A program made the position numbers and the translations under genes. 64,000 nucleotides of DNA from Haematococcus lacustris. Taxonomy: Eukaryota > Chlorophyta > Chlorophyceae > Chlamydomonadales > Haematococcaceae. The stretch lies in NCBI GenBank assembly GCA_030144725.1, contig JASKMD010000016.1:4016847-4080846 (forward strand), read 5' to 3'. Below the pieces are notes generated by a model, which saw only the letters and a program-made list of their open reading frames with translations, was not told where the DNA came from and ran no database searches. Of the stretch, positions 9,359 to 27,610 are shown in pieces. The number at the start of each line of letters is the position of its first letter. Position 1 is the stretch's first letter.

Positions 9359-12016
9359 CGCCTGCTGTGAAGCCTGGCTGACAGCACCCTGATGGCTGGC
9401 AGCAGACTAGAAAAGGGTGACAGGCAGAGTGAAGCCTGGCTAACTGGAGCCTGATGGCTGGCAGCAGACTCACACACCTCAGCTGTGAGCGGGTGGTGAC
9501 GGGCAGTAGGAGGGGAGCGGGGGAGCGGCTGCCTTGCGCCGTAGGAGCAGCATGCGCAGGCAGGTAGGAGGGGAGCTGGAGCCCTTGCCCTGCCGCAGCA
9601 CACAGCTGAGTGAGTGTGCGGGGTGTGTGCAGCTGGGGGCATCGCGGTCAGACCCCAATGGCAGCATGGCATCGCTGCTAGCCTTGTGACATGGGCACCT
9701 GGGGTCCTGCCAACAGAGCAGCAGCAGGCAGCAGCAGCTTCGGCTTCTCGCTGCCCTTTCACTGACTCGACCTCCACCTTGACTTGCAGTGTGACCTGTA
9801 TCTTGACCATGACCTTGTTTATGATCCTAACCTGAGTGCTGACCCATGACTTGACACGACCACTGGTGGATAAGGTTAGCATGCTTTGCATTGAGACCAC
9901 CCAATCCCACTCCATCTCACCCCACCTCACACCTGAATGTGCCATGCACATAATGTCACACATTGCCTGTACTATACATTGCGTGACGTGCCTGACTTAA
10001 TGCATCGCCCTGTACTGGCCACCTGTGGCAGCTCTGCTTGGCGCCCCTTGCAAGCCATTCAATCCTGGCATGGGCAATATCACATGGCTGATGGTGGGTT
10101 TGCTGCTTGCTTTCCCGTAATGTTACCCACCACTGTCAGTGACAGCATGGCAGGCAACGCCTGATCATTGATGGCAAGGAGGCAGGGGAGACGTTTTGCC
10201 CTACCATTGCCTGTGCTAGGAAGCTGGCAGGAAGCTGGGCATGCATGCAGGCCGGCCGGCTGAGAAGCTGTGCTGTGAGGCAGTGCTGCCAGTGGCCCAC
10301 TCTACTCACTGAGGTGCAGCAACGCACTCCTAAGCCACGTAACCCTTCCCTTCCCTTCTCTTCCCTGGCGACAAGCCTAATGCTAATCAGAATTCTGATA
10401 GGCAACCGCGCTGACCATTGACAACTGATTGACTGCCCACTGACCATTTGATCAACATTGACATTGACATTCATTTAGGAGGCGTAGGTGGTGGAAGCCC
10501 ACTGCAGCCACTGATACCCTGGGGTACCTGCCGGTAGTGGTGGCTTGGTGACCATGCAGATAAGGAGCACCCATGCACATGGTCACAGGCCCACGGAGGT
10601 TAGGGTTCACATGTGGCCAATGAAGTGGGCAGCATGCATGGGTGCACATGCCACATGGTGGAAGACAGTCGTGGAGAGTGTCACCTCCAGTGCTAAAAAG
10701 CCGGAGGCATGGCGGTTATGGCGGTTGCGGCAATTGCGCGTGATAGCGTGCCATTAGGCAGTGGCAGTAGGCTGCCCACGCCATCGGGACAGTCTAAGCA
10801 GAGTTCGGGTTGACTGGTGTGTGGAAAGGTGAGCATCAGGACAGCAGTGCGACATGGGCATGTTTGCATGGGGTGAGGTCAGGAAAGCTTTGGCAGGGGG
10901 GTTATTCCCTTATGTGTGAGTGATGGATGAGTGGTGGATAAGGCGGTTGGTGCGGTCAGGACAGCCTGCATTGTCACTGCATCTATTGATGCTCTATAGC
11001 TGCCGCACAGGCTGCAGACACCGCCACAGCTAAGGTATGGTAGAGCCAGAGAGGGGTGTGTTGCCAGAGACAGTGCTGCGAGCATGGTGTTGACAATAGG
11101 TCGTTTTGCAATGCTTCTATTCCTGCAGCAACCATATCATCACAGCTATCTTCACCTCTATGACCAGATCACCATCCTCAGCAGCAGGTGGCCGTTAACC
11201 TCATATGTGCTTCTTGTGGCCAGTATGGCTTCTAATGGGCTGGAAATGAGCTGACAGACAGCTGTGTCCTTTATGTTCTGTCTGCTCAATTGAAAACGGT
11301 GCGTTTACACCGTGGTAGCTGCTGCCTCGCAAAGGCAGCCGACCATGTAGCATCGGTCGGAATTGTCTTGCAGCTGTGCCTCGAGGCTGTTGGGTGTTGG
11401 TAGCGAGGTGTCGGCATGTGGATTCGAGGTTTACATCTGGCATGCATCGACGTTGTCGTGACTGCATCTTGGGGATTACCATAGTGTTTAACGTCATGAA
11501 GCGGCTTGATATGCACATGGACAACGTTCGCATTGGCGCATCTTACATTTACAATGAGTAGTCGAGCTATGGATAGAGAATGATGTAAGGCTGGAATTGG
11601 CTGTGCACCAGCGGTTAGAAGTAACTCCCATTAGGGCGCGACCGGGCCTTGTTTTGGACTCGCTGCCCCTTTTACAGCATGGAACAGGGTGTTGCCTGTG
11701 GATTATCTCAATGCGAATACCACTAGGCTTCCACTGGGCTCCCCTTCGAAAGTAGCATCTGATGATGAAACTGGTCATCGCTAGCCTTGGAATGTAGTGA
11801 GCTCTACTGTCATGACTCATGAGCAAGGTTGTGGCAGCCAAGGACCACCCTGACCACGTTGTTGCTGACCACCCTGACCACGTTGTGCTGCTCATAAACT
11901 CCATGAACATGCAGAAAGCTTGACCACATGCAGTAGGGAGCGTAACGGGATTTCTTGCTGTGGGTTGGTACCTGCCTGCTTCGCCAAAGTGCCAGGCAGG
12001 CCTGCCGGCTTGGACA
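9359..12016. other. intergenic region between the expansin-like and histidinol dehydrogenase genes
   Basis: No exon chain is supported on either strand. A roughly 40-bp direct duplication (GAAGCCTGGCT to GGCAGCAGACT, at about 9369-9410 and 9431-9471) lies just after the expansin-like stop, in the presumed 3' UTR. A duplicated GACCACCCTGACCACGTTG is found near 11845-11885. The last few hundred bases should contain the histidinol dehydrogenase promoter, but I see no clear TATA box. Confidence 0.5.
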
Positions 12017-17685
<5,669 letters not shown>

Positions 17686-18843
17686 CGGGCAGCATTGGGC
17701 GTTGCCATGTGTTTGTGAGGCTATGTAACCACTCGACCGTGTCTCGTGCTGTCGTCCCAACCAACTAGGAACTAACTGAGTAGGACGGCTGTGACTATGC
17801 ACTCATGGCAAGCTCACCATATGTGGATGTGTGGAAGGGTTTTGTGGTGATGGATACGATGAATGCATGCTGTTTAGCGGCATGATTCCCACGTCACATA
17901 CAATTTTGACACGTCAAGACTGTTCAGAACCTGACATTCAGGTAGCAACATGGCTAAAGGGCGCAGACGCTGATAGATATACTCGCATGTTTTTGCCAAG
18001 CGCGTCTCTGCTCACACATCTGACGAAGAGGTGCATTACAATGATCTCTTAGGGTCCTAGGAAAGAAGGCGGCTAAGGAGCGCATTGGCTTGAGGCTCCA
18101 CGTGTGCTCATCACAACTACTACATTGGTCAAACCGTGCCAACACCACAGGTACGGGCACAATACACGAAGCAACAGACACTGATACGACGCACATGTCC
18201 GTTTGTATGTCCATATGCACCCTATCTCTCACGCCAAGCCATCAAGCCGGTGCAGCATCTGACACGTAGCTGCCTTGAACAAACCACGCACTGAAACCAC
18301 ACCCACTGCAGTTCGTGTGATAAAGACCATTGGTACAGGCTGGCACAAGCTGTGTCAACATGTGATGTGAGGCAATGTGCCCTGATTCGACCAGATGCAA
18401 TGAGCAGTGTGTTGAATCATGGCATGGGATGCACAAGCAATTCATTCGAATGGAGGCATGGCAAGGTGTGTGCAGAATGTCAGCTTAGCCCATGAGCACC
18501 CCCCTCCTATAAATAGTGGTGGTTGGTTGCTGAGACTGACTATGAGGCAGCAGTGCGCGTCGTGAGGCTGCTACTACGGAACACACCAAGGGCGAGCTGT
18601 GGTCAACAGCTCCTACTCTTAACACGTAATTGTGACCTGTGAAGTCAGAGCCTGCATGGCATGTCTGCTGCATTGCAGCATTGCTGATAGGTTGTGGCTA
18701 AGGGCAGCCACCAGGTGCAAGCAACGCACCGATCCAGCAGCATGACGTGGCTATGGGTCTGATGGACACCAGGTTTTCCTCAAGGTAGGTCAAGCCAACC
18801 ACCCTCAACCCCACGCCTCCACCCACCTCCACTGTGTGTGCCC
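17686..18843. other. region between two convergent genes
   Basis: This holds the 3' ends of the convergent histidinol dehydrogenase (+) and TmcB-like (-) genes. No exon chain is visible. A TATAAATAG motif on the plus strand at about 18509-18517 has no open reading frame downstream of it. Confidence 0.45.
17724..17728 (+). terminator. candidate TGTAA polyadenylation signal of histidinol dehydrogenase
   Basis: TGTAA occurs 39 bases after the stop codon. TGTAA is the usual polyadenylation signal of chlorophycean algae. The motif is short, so this is only a candidate. Confidence 0.4.
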
Positions 18844-21800
18844 TCAGCCTTTGAAGCTGGCCTCGTCTTGGCCGCTGTCCATGGACCGCATGCTGCTGTT
18901 TCCAGCGCCGCCTGTCTGCTTGTCTGAGGACAGCTGCAGCGCCCGGGCCACCAGGTCCATGACGGCAACCTCAGTGGGCAGCTGGCTCAGCAGCTCAGCC
19001 ACCCTCCGTGTCTCATTGCGGGCCTGAGGACCAGCGCCACCACCCTCGTCACTATCATCACCACCACCACCACCCTCATCATTATCATCACCACCATCAT
19101 GACCACCATGCCCGCCGTCAGACAAATGGAGGTTTGGCAGGGTCAGACAACCCGACCAGCACCAAGCACAACATGGGAAAACGTGTCATCATCACCACCA
19201 CCCTCATTACCACCCTTGACCTTGGCACACACAGCTATGTGACCTGAAGGATGAACGCTTGCACCAGCAAGTGGTGTTTGACATGGAGAGCCTACGACAA
19301 CGGGTTGCTGCAGAGGTGTCAAATTGTGTGAGAGGCGGTACGACCTCTTTACCAGCTTACAGCCATGCACGTTCTGAAGCAGGTGGCAAAAAATGGGGCA
19401 TGCGGGTCAGCCATGTGAAGACCCAACGTCATGGAGTTTGGGAAGTGGCAACAGCAGTAGGTGCCACAGGAACCCCTACAGTCACCTCGATGACAGACAT
19501 AGCTAGAAAGGAAACAAGGTCATTGCTACTACATACAACATTGCATACAACATCTGGTTTACAACATCTGGTCTTACAACATCTGGTTTGGCTTACCCTT
19601 CACAATCACATCACACCCTGACTACAGCCTACTACAGCGTTAGTGAACAATGTGGAGTGCGTAATTTTTTACACCATGGTGTGACCAGCCCACTGCACCA
19701 GATAGAACATACCTCTTGGTCGAAGGGTCTGAGCTGCAGCAGGTACAGGGTCAGCATGAGTGTCACGGTGAAGGCAAAGTTGATGTAGTGCAGGAGGGAG
19801 GCGGTGGAGTAGATAGACATCACAGTGGTCAGGAAGCCCTCATTCAGCATGTCTAGGCCATCCTGCAGCCGCACATGCACGCACACGCACGCACACACAC
19901 TGAGTGGGCCAGGAGTAGTATTGCTTGAGGTCGTAGAAGTCAGAGCTCAAGTTCAGCAATGGATCTCAGGCGTTGGCAATGTCAGTCAAGAGTCTAAGGT
20001 TTTGTCATGACATAGCAAAACCCACAGGTTGACTGATTCAGATCTGAGTAAGGCATGCATGGAGCTGTGCAGTCGCACCTCCATGTCTGGTTTTGCCCGC
20101 CACATAAACTCATACTCAGGGCCAGTGATGTTGGGTACCGGCCCGTTTGTAGAATTTATCTGCGCAGTATTTAAAGACGGGAAATATACAGACTGAGTTG
20201 CATGGGACAATGAGGTAAGGTGAGCACAGCACAGCACAGCTGCTATGGATGTTCATTACCCTGTGACAAGGCATGGCTGCAAGCAAGCCACATGCTCCCA
20301 CGGCCTTGGGAGCATACAAATCCCCAGCGTGCCTGGTCTCAGGACAGTGTGGTGCTCACGCTGTGCTAGACACCTCGAGTTGTCCACGCTGCCTGCTGCC
20401 TGGTCTGGATCAAGAGGAGGAGGATGGGTGTTAGCCACAAAATCCAAGAATGCACAGCAAGCTCACCATGGTTTCCCACAGCTCAAAGTACCGTCGCATC
20501 AGCCGATCCAGGCCGTTATTGGTCCATCTACAATGGGTGGCACCAGGCAAGCACTGCAGCCGTAAGGGCATTTTCTGATGTCGACTGTGCAACTGATAGA
20601 ACCGGGTAACGCCAGTCTATGAAAGGGGTCGAGCTAAAGCGAGTACTTCCATGGCTGCAAGGAGAGGAGCTCAGACACACTATGGGGCTGTGAACACACT
20701 TCTCAAGTGGTGGGCATCACACCAGGCAGGATGTGACCTTGCACACTCCCAGGCCGCTCACTTGTAGAAGGGGTCCTCGGGACCCATGCAGGAGGAGGCA
20801 TTCACCCTCAGGCACTGGGTAGTGAAGTACAGGATGTCCACCCCTGCATGTTGCACACACACAAGGGCAGCAGTGCAGGTGCTGTGGGGCTGGCGGGCCT
20901 GAGGGAGGCAGCCTCAGCCAAGGCAAGGAGTGCACTCTCAAGCATGGCAGCTTGGGGGCTGGACTGGGCGAGGGAGTCTTCAGGGAGGACGCTGCTGGTG
21001 GAGGAGCTAGAGTAGTTGATCACTTGACAACAGTGCGACGCCACCCTAGCAGGACATAGGTTGAATTGGCTTGGGCTGCACAGTGGCCCTGGCAGAAGCT
21101 AGTAGGGGTGCAAGGCCCCTGGCAGCCTGGCGCAGGTGTGGCTCACCTTGGCCTCCTGAGTACACCACGCCCTGCTTGGCCAGCACAAACCGCGGCTCAC
21201 TGCTGCCTGGCACAGCCTGCAGCGGCACAGGGGCCCCGGCAGCCACATCATGACATCACCCACCCTGGTGGAGTTCAAGCTAGTCTGGTCCGGTCCTTGA
21301 CATGCCCCAACTCCTCACTCGCAGCCCAAGGCCAGGCTCTAGACGCCAGTGCCCGGCACCATTCTGATCATCTGATCCTTCTCCTCCTCCTCCTTCACCC
21401 CAACAACACCACCTGCCCATGGTGGTGCCCAGCACTTCTAGGCCCCAGACCCTACCCACCCACCCCTAACCCTATGCCTTCTAGCCTCCCATCCCAAAGT
21501 GAGCACGGTGGCGCCCAGCCCATGGATGCCCTAGCCCTACTCACTGAGCCCCCGTACAGCATAGCATCATACTCCGTCCGCATGGTGGCATAGCGAGGCC
21601 TCAAGATGGCTCGCGTGGCATTGCGTTCAGCAGGGTCGGTGGCAATACACAGCCTGCAAAGGAGGGTGGTCATGAAAGGGCTGCCAGGTGCTGCTGTGAG
21701 TCAGTGGCAGGTGCAAACATTGAATCAGATGCTATGCTGCTCAGCGCTGTGCGGCACTCACTCTTGTGCATAGAAGAACACTCTCTGGACGCGCGCAGCA

Positions 21801-24800
21801 AAGAAGTTGACCTGCGCACGAGTCAGCCATGCAGGGAGTTGGTTCGTTGCCTGGCTGGCTAGCTATGGCTATAGCTATGACAGAGCCAAAGAGGCTGATT
21901 CTATATCACAAACCTGACCCTGCATGCAGGGTGCGTTCCCCGCAACATGGCCAGCTTCCCTATGTTGGCCACATGAGCTGATGTTGGGCAAGGAGCGCAA
22001 GAGGGGTATAACACAGCCATGCACGTTCAGAAAAAACCAATCTCAGGGTGCGATGAGACCGCATTGCCTCCCAGGCCCACTCATACCTTGCCCTCTGCAC
22101 TGCCCTGAACGCTGTTAGAATGCTCCCAGCTGCAGGTGGCCATGCCACCACAAAGCGACAAGCAGGCACAAGCAAGAGCCAGACAGGCTGCTTGCAAGGT
22201 GGTGCTGGTGGATGAGCGCCACACCAGCCGAGTCGGTTCATCTGGGAAGCCCTGTGAGAGCAGGCTGAAGAAACGCAAGACCACCAGGCCTTCGCCTGGT
22301 CCACCCAGCCTGGAGCCAGCGGCGTGACCAGCCAGTGACAAGCCTAATGTGGTGCCTCCAGGCGCCCCCACGCAACCAGGCAGCCACACAGGCAGCAGCC
22401 TCATAGCCTGGGCCCAGCGCTCTCCAGCCAGCCAAGGGAAGAGCAGGTGGCGCCCGCTGAAGCTGTGCCCAACAAGGTGCAGTAGGGTAAGGCTACCTAA
22501 CAAGGTAAGGGAATACCCAGGCCTGAGCTACAAGCGGCTGTGAGACTGAGCACCCAAGGCATGTTTGATATACCAGCTTACATGAGCGCATATGCATCAT
22601 GCCATACGCTCTAGCCGTCCCTCAGGGGGTCAGGTAACAGTACAAGGGGTAGGCACCCGCAGCCTCAGGGTTCTTGGGCCTCAGGATTCATTGGTTATTT
22701 CTGTTGCCAGCTAGCAGACATGGCAGAGCTAGTAGGATCGAGATGTCCTGTCTTTTCTGCTAGTCTATGCTAACCTTAGTGGTTGACAGCTGGCAGCCTT
22801 AAGAAACTGTGCAAACAGTGGCCTGTAGTTCATGAAGCTGCTGGCTTACCTCCTACATGCACTCATGCTTAGATGCCCTAAGGAAAGGCATCAGCATGGC
22901 ACTTCAACACCTGCCACTTAGTACTCTTGGCATGAGAGACATGCAGCACTGTGCATGACAGCATACTCACAATGTTGAATGTGGCACAAGGCGCAGCTGC
23001 AGTCTTCAGGTGTTGGTACGCGACTGCATTCAGCGTGCAGTTGATGACCTGAGAGGGAGGCGCACGGGCAAAGGGGCAGGGAAAGGGGTGGGTGCATAGT
23101 AAGCGAGCAACAGGGGCAGTGAGTGCCCTGAAGGCTGTTGGAGCAAAGGTGAGGTTCACACTTGAGGCAGTGGCTACAGGCTGCTGCTATTGCACGCTGG
23201 CAGGCTGCAAACTGGTTTTCGACCCTTGATCATGGCTCAGAGTCTGCAGTTGAGATGATGATGCAGGGCAGAGGTTGGTTTCCTCGCAGACATGCCACCC
23301 CCCTGCCTGCCCACAACTCACCGCCCAGGCTAGGAATGGCAACATGAGGCTCACGGCGAATCGGTTAGAGCTGCATACAAGCATGCACCCATGTGCACTG
23401 TATTGGCCAGTGCAAGGGATGGCATCTTTCAAGCAAGAGGAACTGACAATAACTTTACAACACCAAGTCAAGCAGCAATGCCAGCACTCATGTCATACCA
23501 ACAAATGTCATGAGGTGGTGATGATAGCAAAGCTACAGGATGCTCCCGACAAGGAACAGGAGGCCACAGGCTACCTATAGATGGTGCCCAGCCCTAGCCT
23601 AATGGTAGCAGCAGTATGTTGTGAAGGATGGTATGGGATGCTGTCTGGCACCTCACCTGCGCAGCTTCCTCTTCCCGCTCTGAGCCACACGGTTGGCCTG
23701 GCTCCAGTAGCTGGGGCCTCGCTGCAGCAGCACAGCGCAGCGCACAGTTGCTTGCTATGGATCAGGCGTGCCCATGGTGTGCAGTGTAACACCACCTACA
23801 CCAAGCAACCCACTTGGTCCCACCCCTCAGTCCAGATCCAGAAAGCAACCCCTTATATATATACCCCTGCATCCATACCATACATATACCTGCATCCAGA
23901 AAGCGATCTTCTCCAGCAGTGGCGCTGAAGGTAGCGGTTTGGAAGATTGAAGGTTGGATGCACTAGCCTTGAGGCGGGGTATGTTGAGCTTGATGCCTTG
24001 CTCTGCAGTCTCGGTGCCTGCCCCATTCATGCGCACTGCTTTCCCACCGCCTTCTTCAGTCTTCTGTTCAGATGACAAAACCTCCTGCAGGCAGCCATAA
24101 AGACACATATGGCTGGCACACCAGCTTATGGCTAACCTTTCCAGATCTCCGTGAGCGGAGGCATGACATGAGGTAGTTGTGAGCTCAGCATAGGTGCATG
24201 AAGCTGGCACACAGAAAGAGATGCAAGGCAGATGTCTAGTCATTCACTGCTTTCATATCAGCAGCAACGTGGATGTTGTAACTGTGTACATGCTATGAGC
24301 ATACCAAGCCCAACAGCTAGGCTTGACTTGAAAGTTTGTGTTGCCTGCCAGTGCCATCAGCAACCAGACTCTAGCCTCGGGCAGTAAGATGGTACTGCAG
24401 CACAAGCTCACCAGCATGCCGCCTGGGGCCACGCCTGTCTGGCCTCGGTTGCCTGCCTCGCCTGCTGCCCCCCCAGCCTCTGCCCCTGGCACTGCTCCTG
24501 CACCGTCATCATCGTCCTCCTCGTCCAAGTCAATAGGCTTGGTGGCCAGCTGCAGCCACAGTACCAGGAGGCAGTGACCAGTGTGTCAAGCCGTCTTGAG
24601 AGATCACCTGCAGGTTTCCACTACAGTGCACCCTGCTCCAGCAGCCTGCTGCTTGGCTGCTGCCTTGCTGCTGCCCACCTGGCGGATGAGGCCCACCGGC
24701 ACCAGGACAAAGACATGGAACATGTTGAAGCGCTGGTTGGTGACACGCATGGCCAGGATCCACCTGCAGGCCAGGACCAGGGTCACAGGTCAAGCACCCA

Positions 24801-27610
24801 GGCTGGGCCAGGCAGGCAGGCTGACTCAACAGGTGGAGCGGGTGTTTTGGTTCCATGAGTGTGTTTGTTGCAAAGTATGCTTGCAGGCATATGCGATGAT
24901 GATGTTGGTGTTGATGGTGATGATGAGCATGTGCGGTGTGAGTGTGTGTGTGCACAATGGGCAGCTGAGGCAGGCTGCATGCAGCAGGCTGCACTGCTGC
25001 AGCAGGTCAGTAAACTGTTACATCACTGAACCCTGAAGAAGCCTGAGCACTGGGTAGGCGGGTGGCTGACTCACAGCTACATGGGCTGCTCTGCTCTGCT
25101 CACAGCACTGCACTGCTGTAGCACCCAGGGCCTGTGTCAGCCCTGGTGGCAGACCCATGCAGTGTCCTGCAGGGCCTGCAGCAGAGTGTGTGCGCTGCAG
25201 TGGCTGCCTTGGCGCTCACAAGTAGAGCATGGCTCCCAGCGGCACCACCACACCCTCCAGCAACAGCACCAGCAGCTGGATTTGGTTCAGCGTGTCAGCC
25301 TGCACACAAAGCGGCAAGCTGCTGGCAACACCAGGGTGGGCGGGTGGTGGTGGTGGTGTCAGTGCTGCTCTGGTGATGGTGGTGGTGGTGATGATGTTGA
25401 GTATGGCGAGGGTGATTCTGGCAGTGGCACTGGCGATGGCAGTGGGGCAATGCCAATGATTGTAGTGGTGGTGGTGGTGGTGGTGGTGACGACAGGATGT
25501 TGTTGAAGCACTGCACCATAGCGCATACCTGGCCGACTACTGTCTGTAGGAAGGCGTTCATGGTCTGATAATAGGCAGGGATTACCTGCCGACGCAGGGC
25601 AGGCAGCACCAGCAGCATGCAAGGCAGGCAGCATCAGTGGTGGGCCAGTGGATGATTAGCTTTGCATCAAAGCAAAAATCTGCAATACTCGCACTAGCGA
25701 AGTTAGGAGGCATGGCTAGGTACTATCGACAGCTGTTGCTGCATGTAACGGTGCATGTGTCCACAGGCAACCCTCATGTGGCCAGAAACTGCTGCTGCAG
25801 CTCGTGCTGCTGCAGCTGATGCATTTATGCTTTTATGCTTTTATGCAAGCTCTATTGTTTTGCTTTTATGCAAGCTCAATACCAGCATCCACATGCTGCT
25901 GCCTGCCCTGCTTTAAGGAAACAATTCAATGATCTGTTTGTGGCCAGGTGGCCAGGTGGCTCTGTGTTGTGCAACCCTCACCAGGTTGGGGCCGTTCTCA
26001 ATGATGTACCTCACACTTGTCCACGAGCCAAAGTCACTTGTGAGGGCATGACGTGCTCGTGCATTTTGCCAGATGTCAGCCCCCTTGGACACGTACTACA
26101 TGCAAGAATGATGGACAGCACACCTTGTTTGCAGCGCATGCCCACCATTGTGCATGCCCTGTTTGCAGCACTGCTAAGCATCTGCCTTGCCACATAAGCC
26201 CTTGCCAAGCCAGCATCTGCCATGGCTGTGGCTGTTGTTGCTGCCGTTGGGGCTTGCTGCCGTCTTTGCTGCTGTGGCTGTTGTGGCTGTGCCTGCTGCT
26301 ATTCTTGCGTCCTCCTTGGCGGATCACCCACGTTGTTGCCAGCGTCCCAGAGCGACACGTTGCGTTGGTACACGTTCTGTACAGGGCTGGTGTCCTCATA
26401 CACTGTCTCTACTTGTGTTGCTTGATCCCTGCAATGGCAAGCACACCATATAGATGAAAGAGTGTGGTGCAATACACCATGCAATGTATCGCTGATGATA
26501 GTGACTACACCTGCAAGGCAGCGTTGCATGAAATGCCATTTCAATATTGTTCGCAAACACAACGCTTGCATTGTGATGCAAACATGCTATAAGCAGCAAT
26601 TCATGCTGCTGTCATGCTACGGGGTGTGTAATCCACATTTCCATGTACATGTTCACACCTAAACCACCAGCACGCCTGCTGGGGTTAGGAATAACAATGC
26701 TCTGCCAAGCACATGCCTGGGCGCACCAGATCTGTCTCAAACCAAACTCATCAGGCAGCTGCCGTCGCTTGCCAAAGCCCATGTACACGCCTTGGTGTAG
26801 ACGCTGCAGGCAGCAAGTTGATGGAGACGTTAAGTAATTCAAGCGATGCGCTGATTTCATGGCGTGGTTTACCATGGGGAGCCTCACCAAGGTTTCAGAA
26901 AGAAGATAACTCATGAAGTCGTTACGGCCTTGGTAGTCTTCCATGCCTGTTAGGCCGGGCAGGTTGGGTTGGCCCCTGTGGTGCCACAGTGCACGACACA
27001 GAATACTGACATGTCCCGACTAATGATGACTGCATTGGACTAGCTTGTCCTGTTTTCCTGACCACAGTCTCATGACCAACCATGCCCCAATGTTGCAATG
27101 CTGTGTGTCGGGCTGCAATAGCATGATTGCCTGGACCCTTGTTTCTAGCCACCTACCGTCCTGACAGGAGGATGTCCAGCTCGTGCATGGAGTGTGTCAC
27201 CTTACCCACGGTGCGGGCAGCAATGCCCACACTGTTCAGGTCTGTCACGCCTGCACTTTGCTGGGACAGCAGGATAATCTGGAGGACAAATAGCCCCTGC
27301 GCATGAGGCACCAGCAACAGCAGCACGCATGACACGCGGCAACCACTGCAGCAACAGCAGCAAGAAAAGCACCGGAAACAACAGTTGGTGATACACAGGC
27401 CACGTTTGAACGCTGCATGCATGTAAACCTGGTAAGCTTTAGCACCTGCCATTCTAGCGATCCCTCAAAACTGACACTTGATGCAGCTTACCAAATGAGT
27501 AAGCACTGCGCCACATACCACAACGATACAGTGCCTGTTGAATGTTTGGGCAGCACGTTGAGCCTGAAGAGCAAGGTCAGCAGCAAGGTGTGTCACAGAG
27601 AGCAAATCAG
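18844..27610 (-). other. C-terminal membrane region of the left TmcB-like protein
   Basis: Supported minus-strand exons include about 27160-27285 (GVTDLNSVGIAARTVGKVTH), 26850-26945 (YQGRNDFMSYLLSETL), 26300-26430, 25985-26055 (FGSWTSVRYIIENGPNLV), 25530-25600, 25225-25300 (LLVLLLEGVVVPLGAMLY), 24600-24770 (FNMFHVFVLVPVGLIRQVG), 23890-24085, 23650-23750, 23320-23390 (FAVSLMLPFLAWAV), 22980-23050, 22086-22128, 21765-21812, 21555-21660, 21155-21250 and 20760-20850 (GVDILYFTTQCLRVNASS). They continue with 20490-20555, 20079-20159 (NGPVPNITGPEYEFMWRA), 19713-19862 (HYINFAFTVTLMLTLYLLQL) and the last exon ending at 18844. NAS and NIT sequons between helices suggest an extracytoplasmic loop. This half lies outside the part of the duplication visible here. 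Confidence 0.7.

Noticed and set aside
19259..19370. Plus-strand frame (HQQVVFDMESLRQRVAAEV) that looks protein-like
   Set aside because: It lies inside an intron of the minus-strand TmcB-like gene with no partner exons or start context on its strand. Probably chance.
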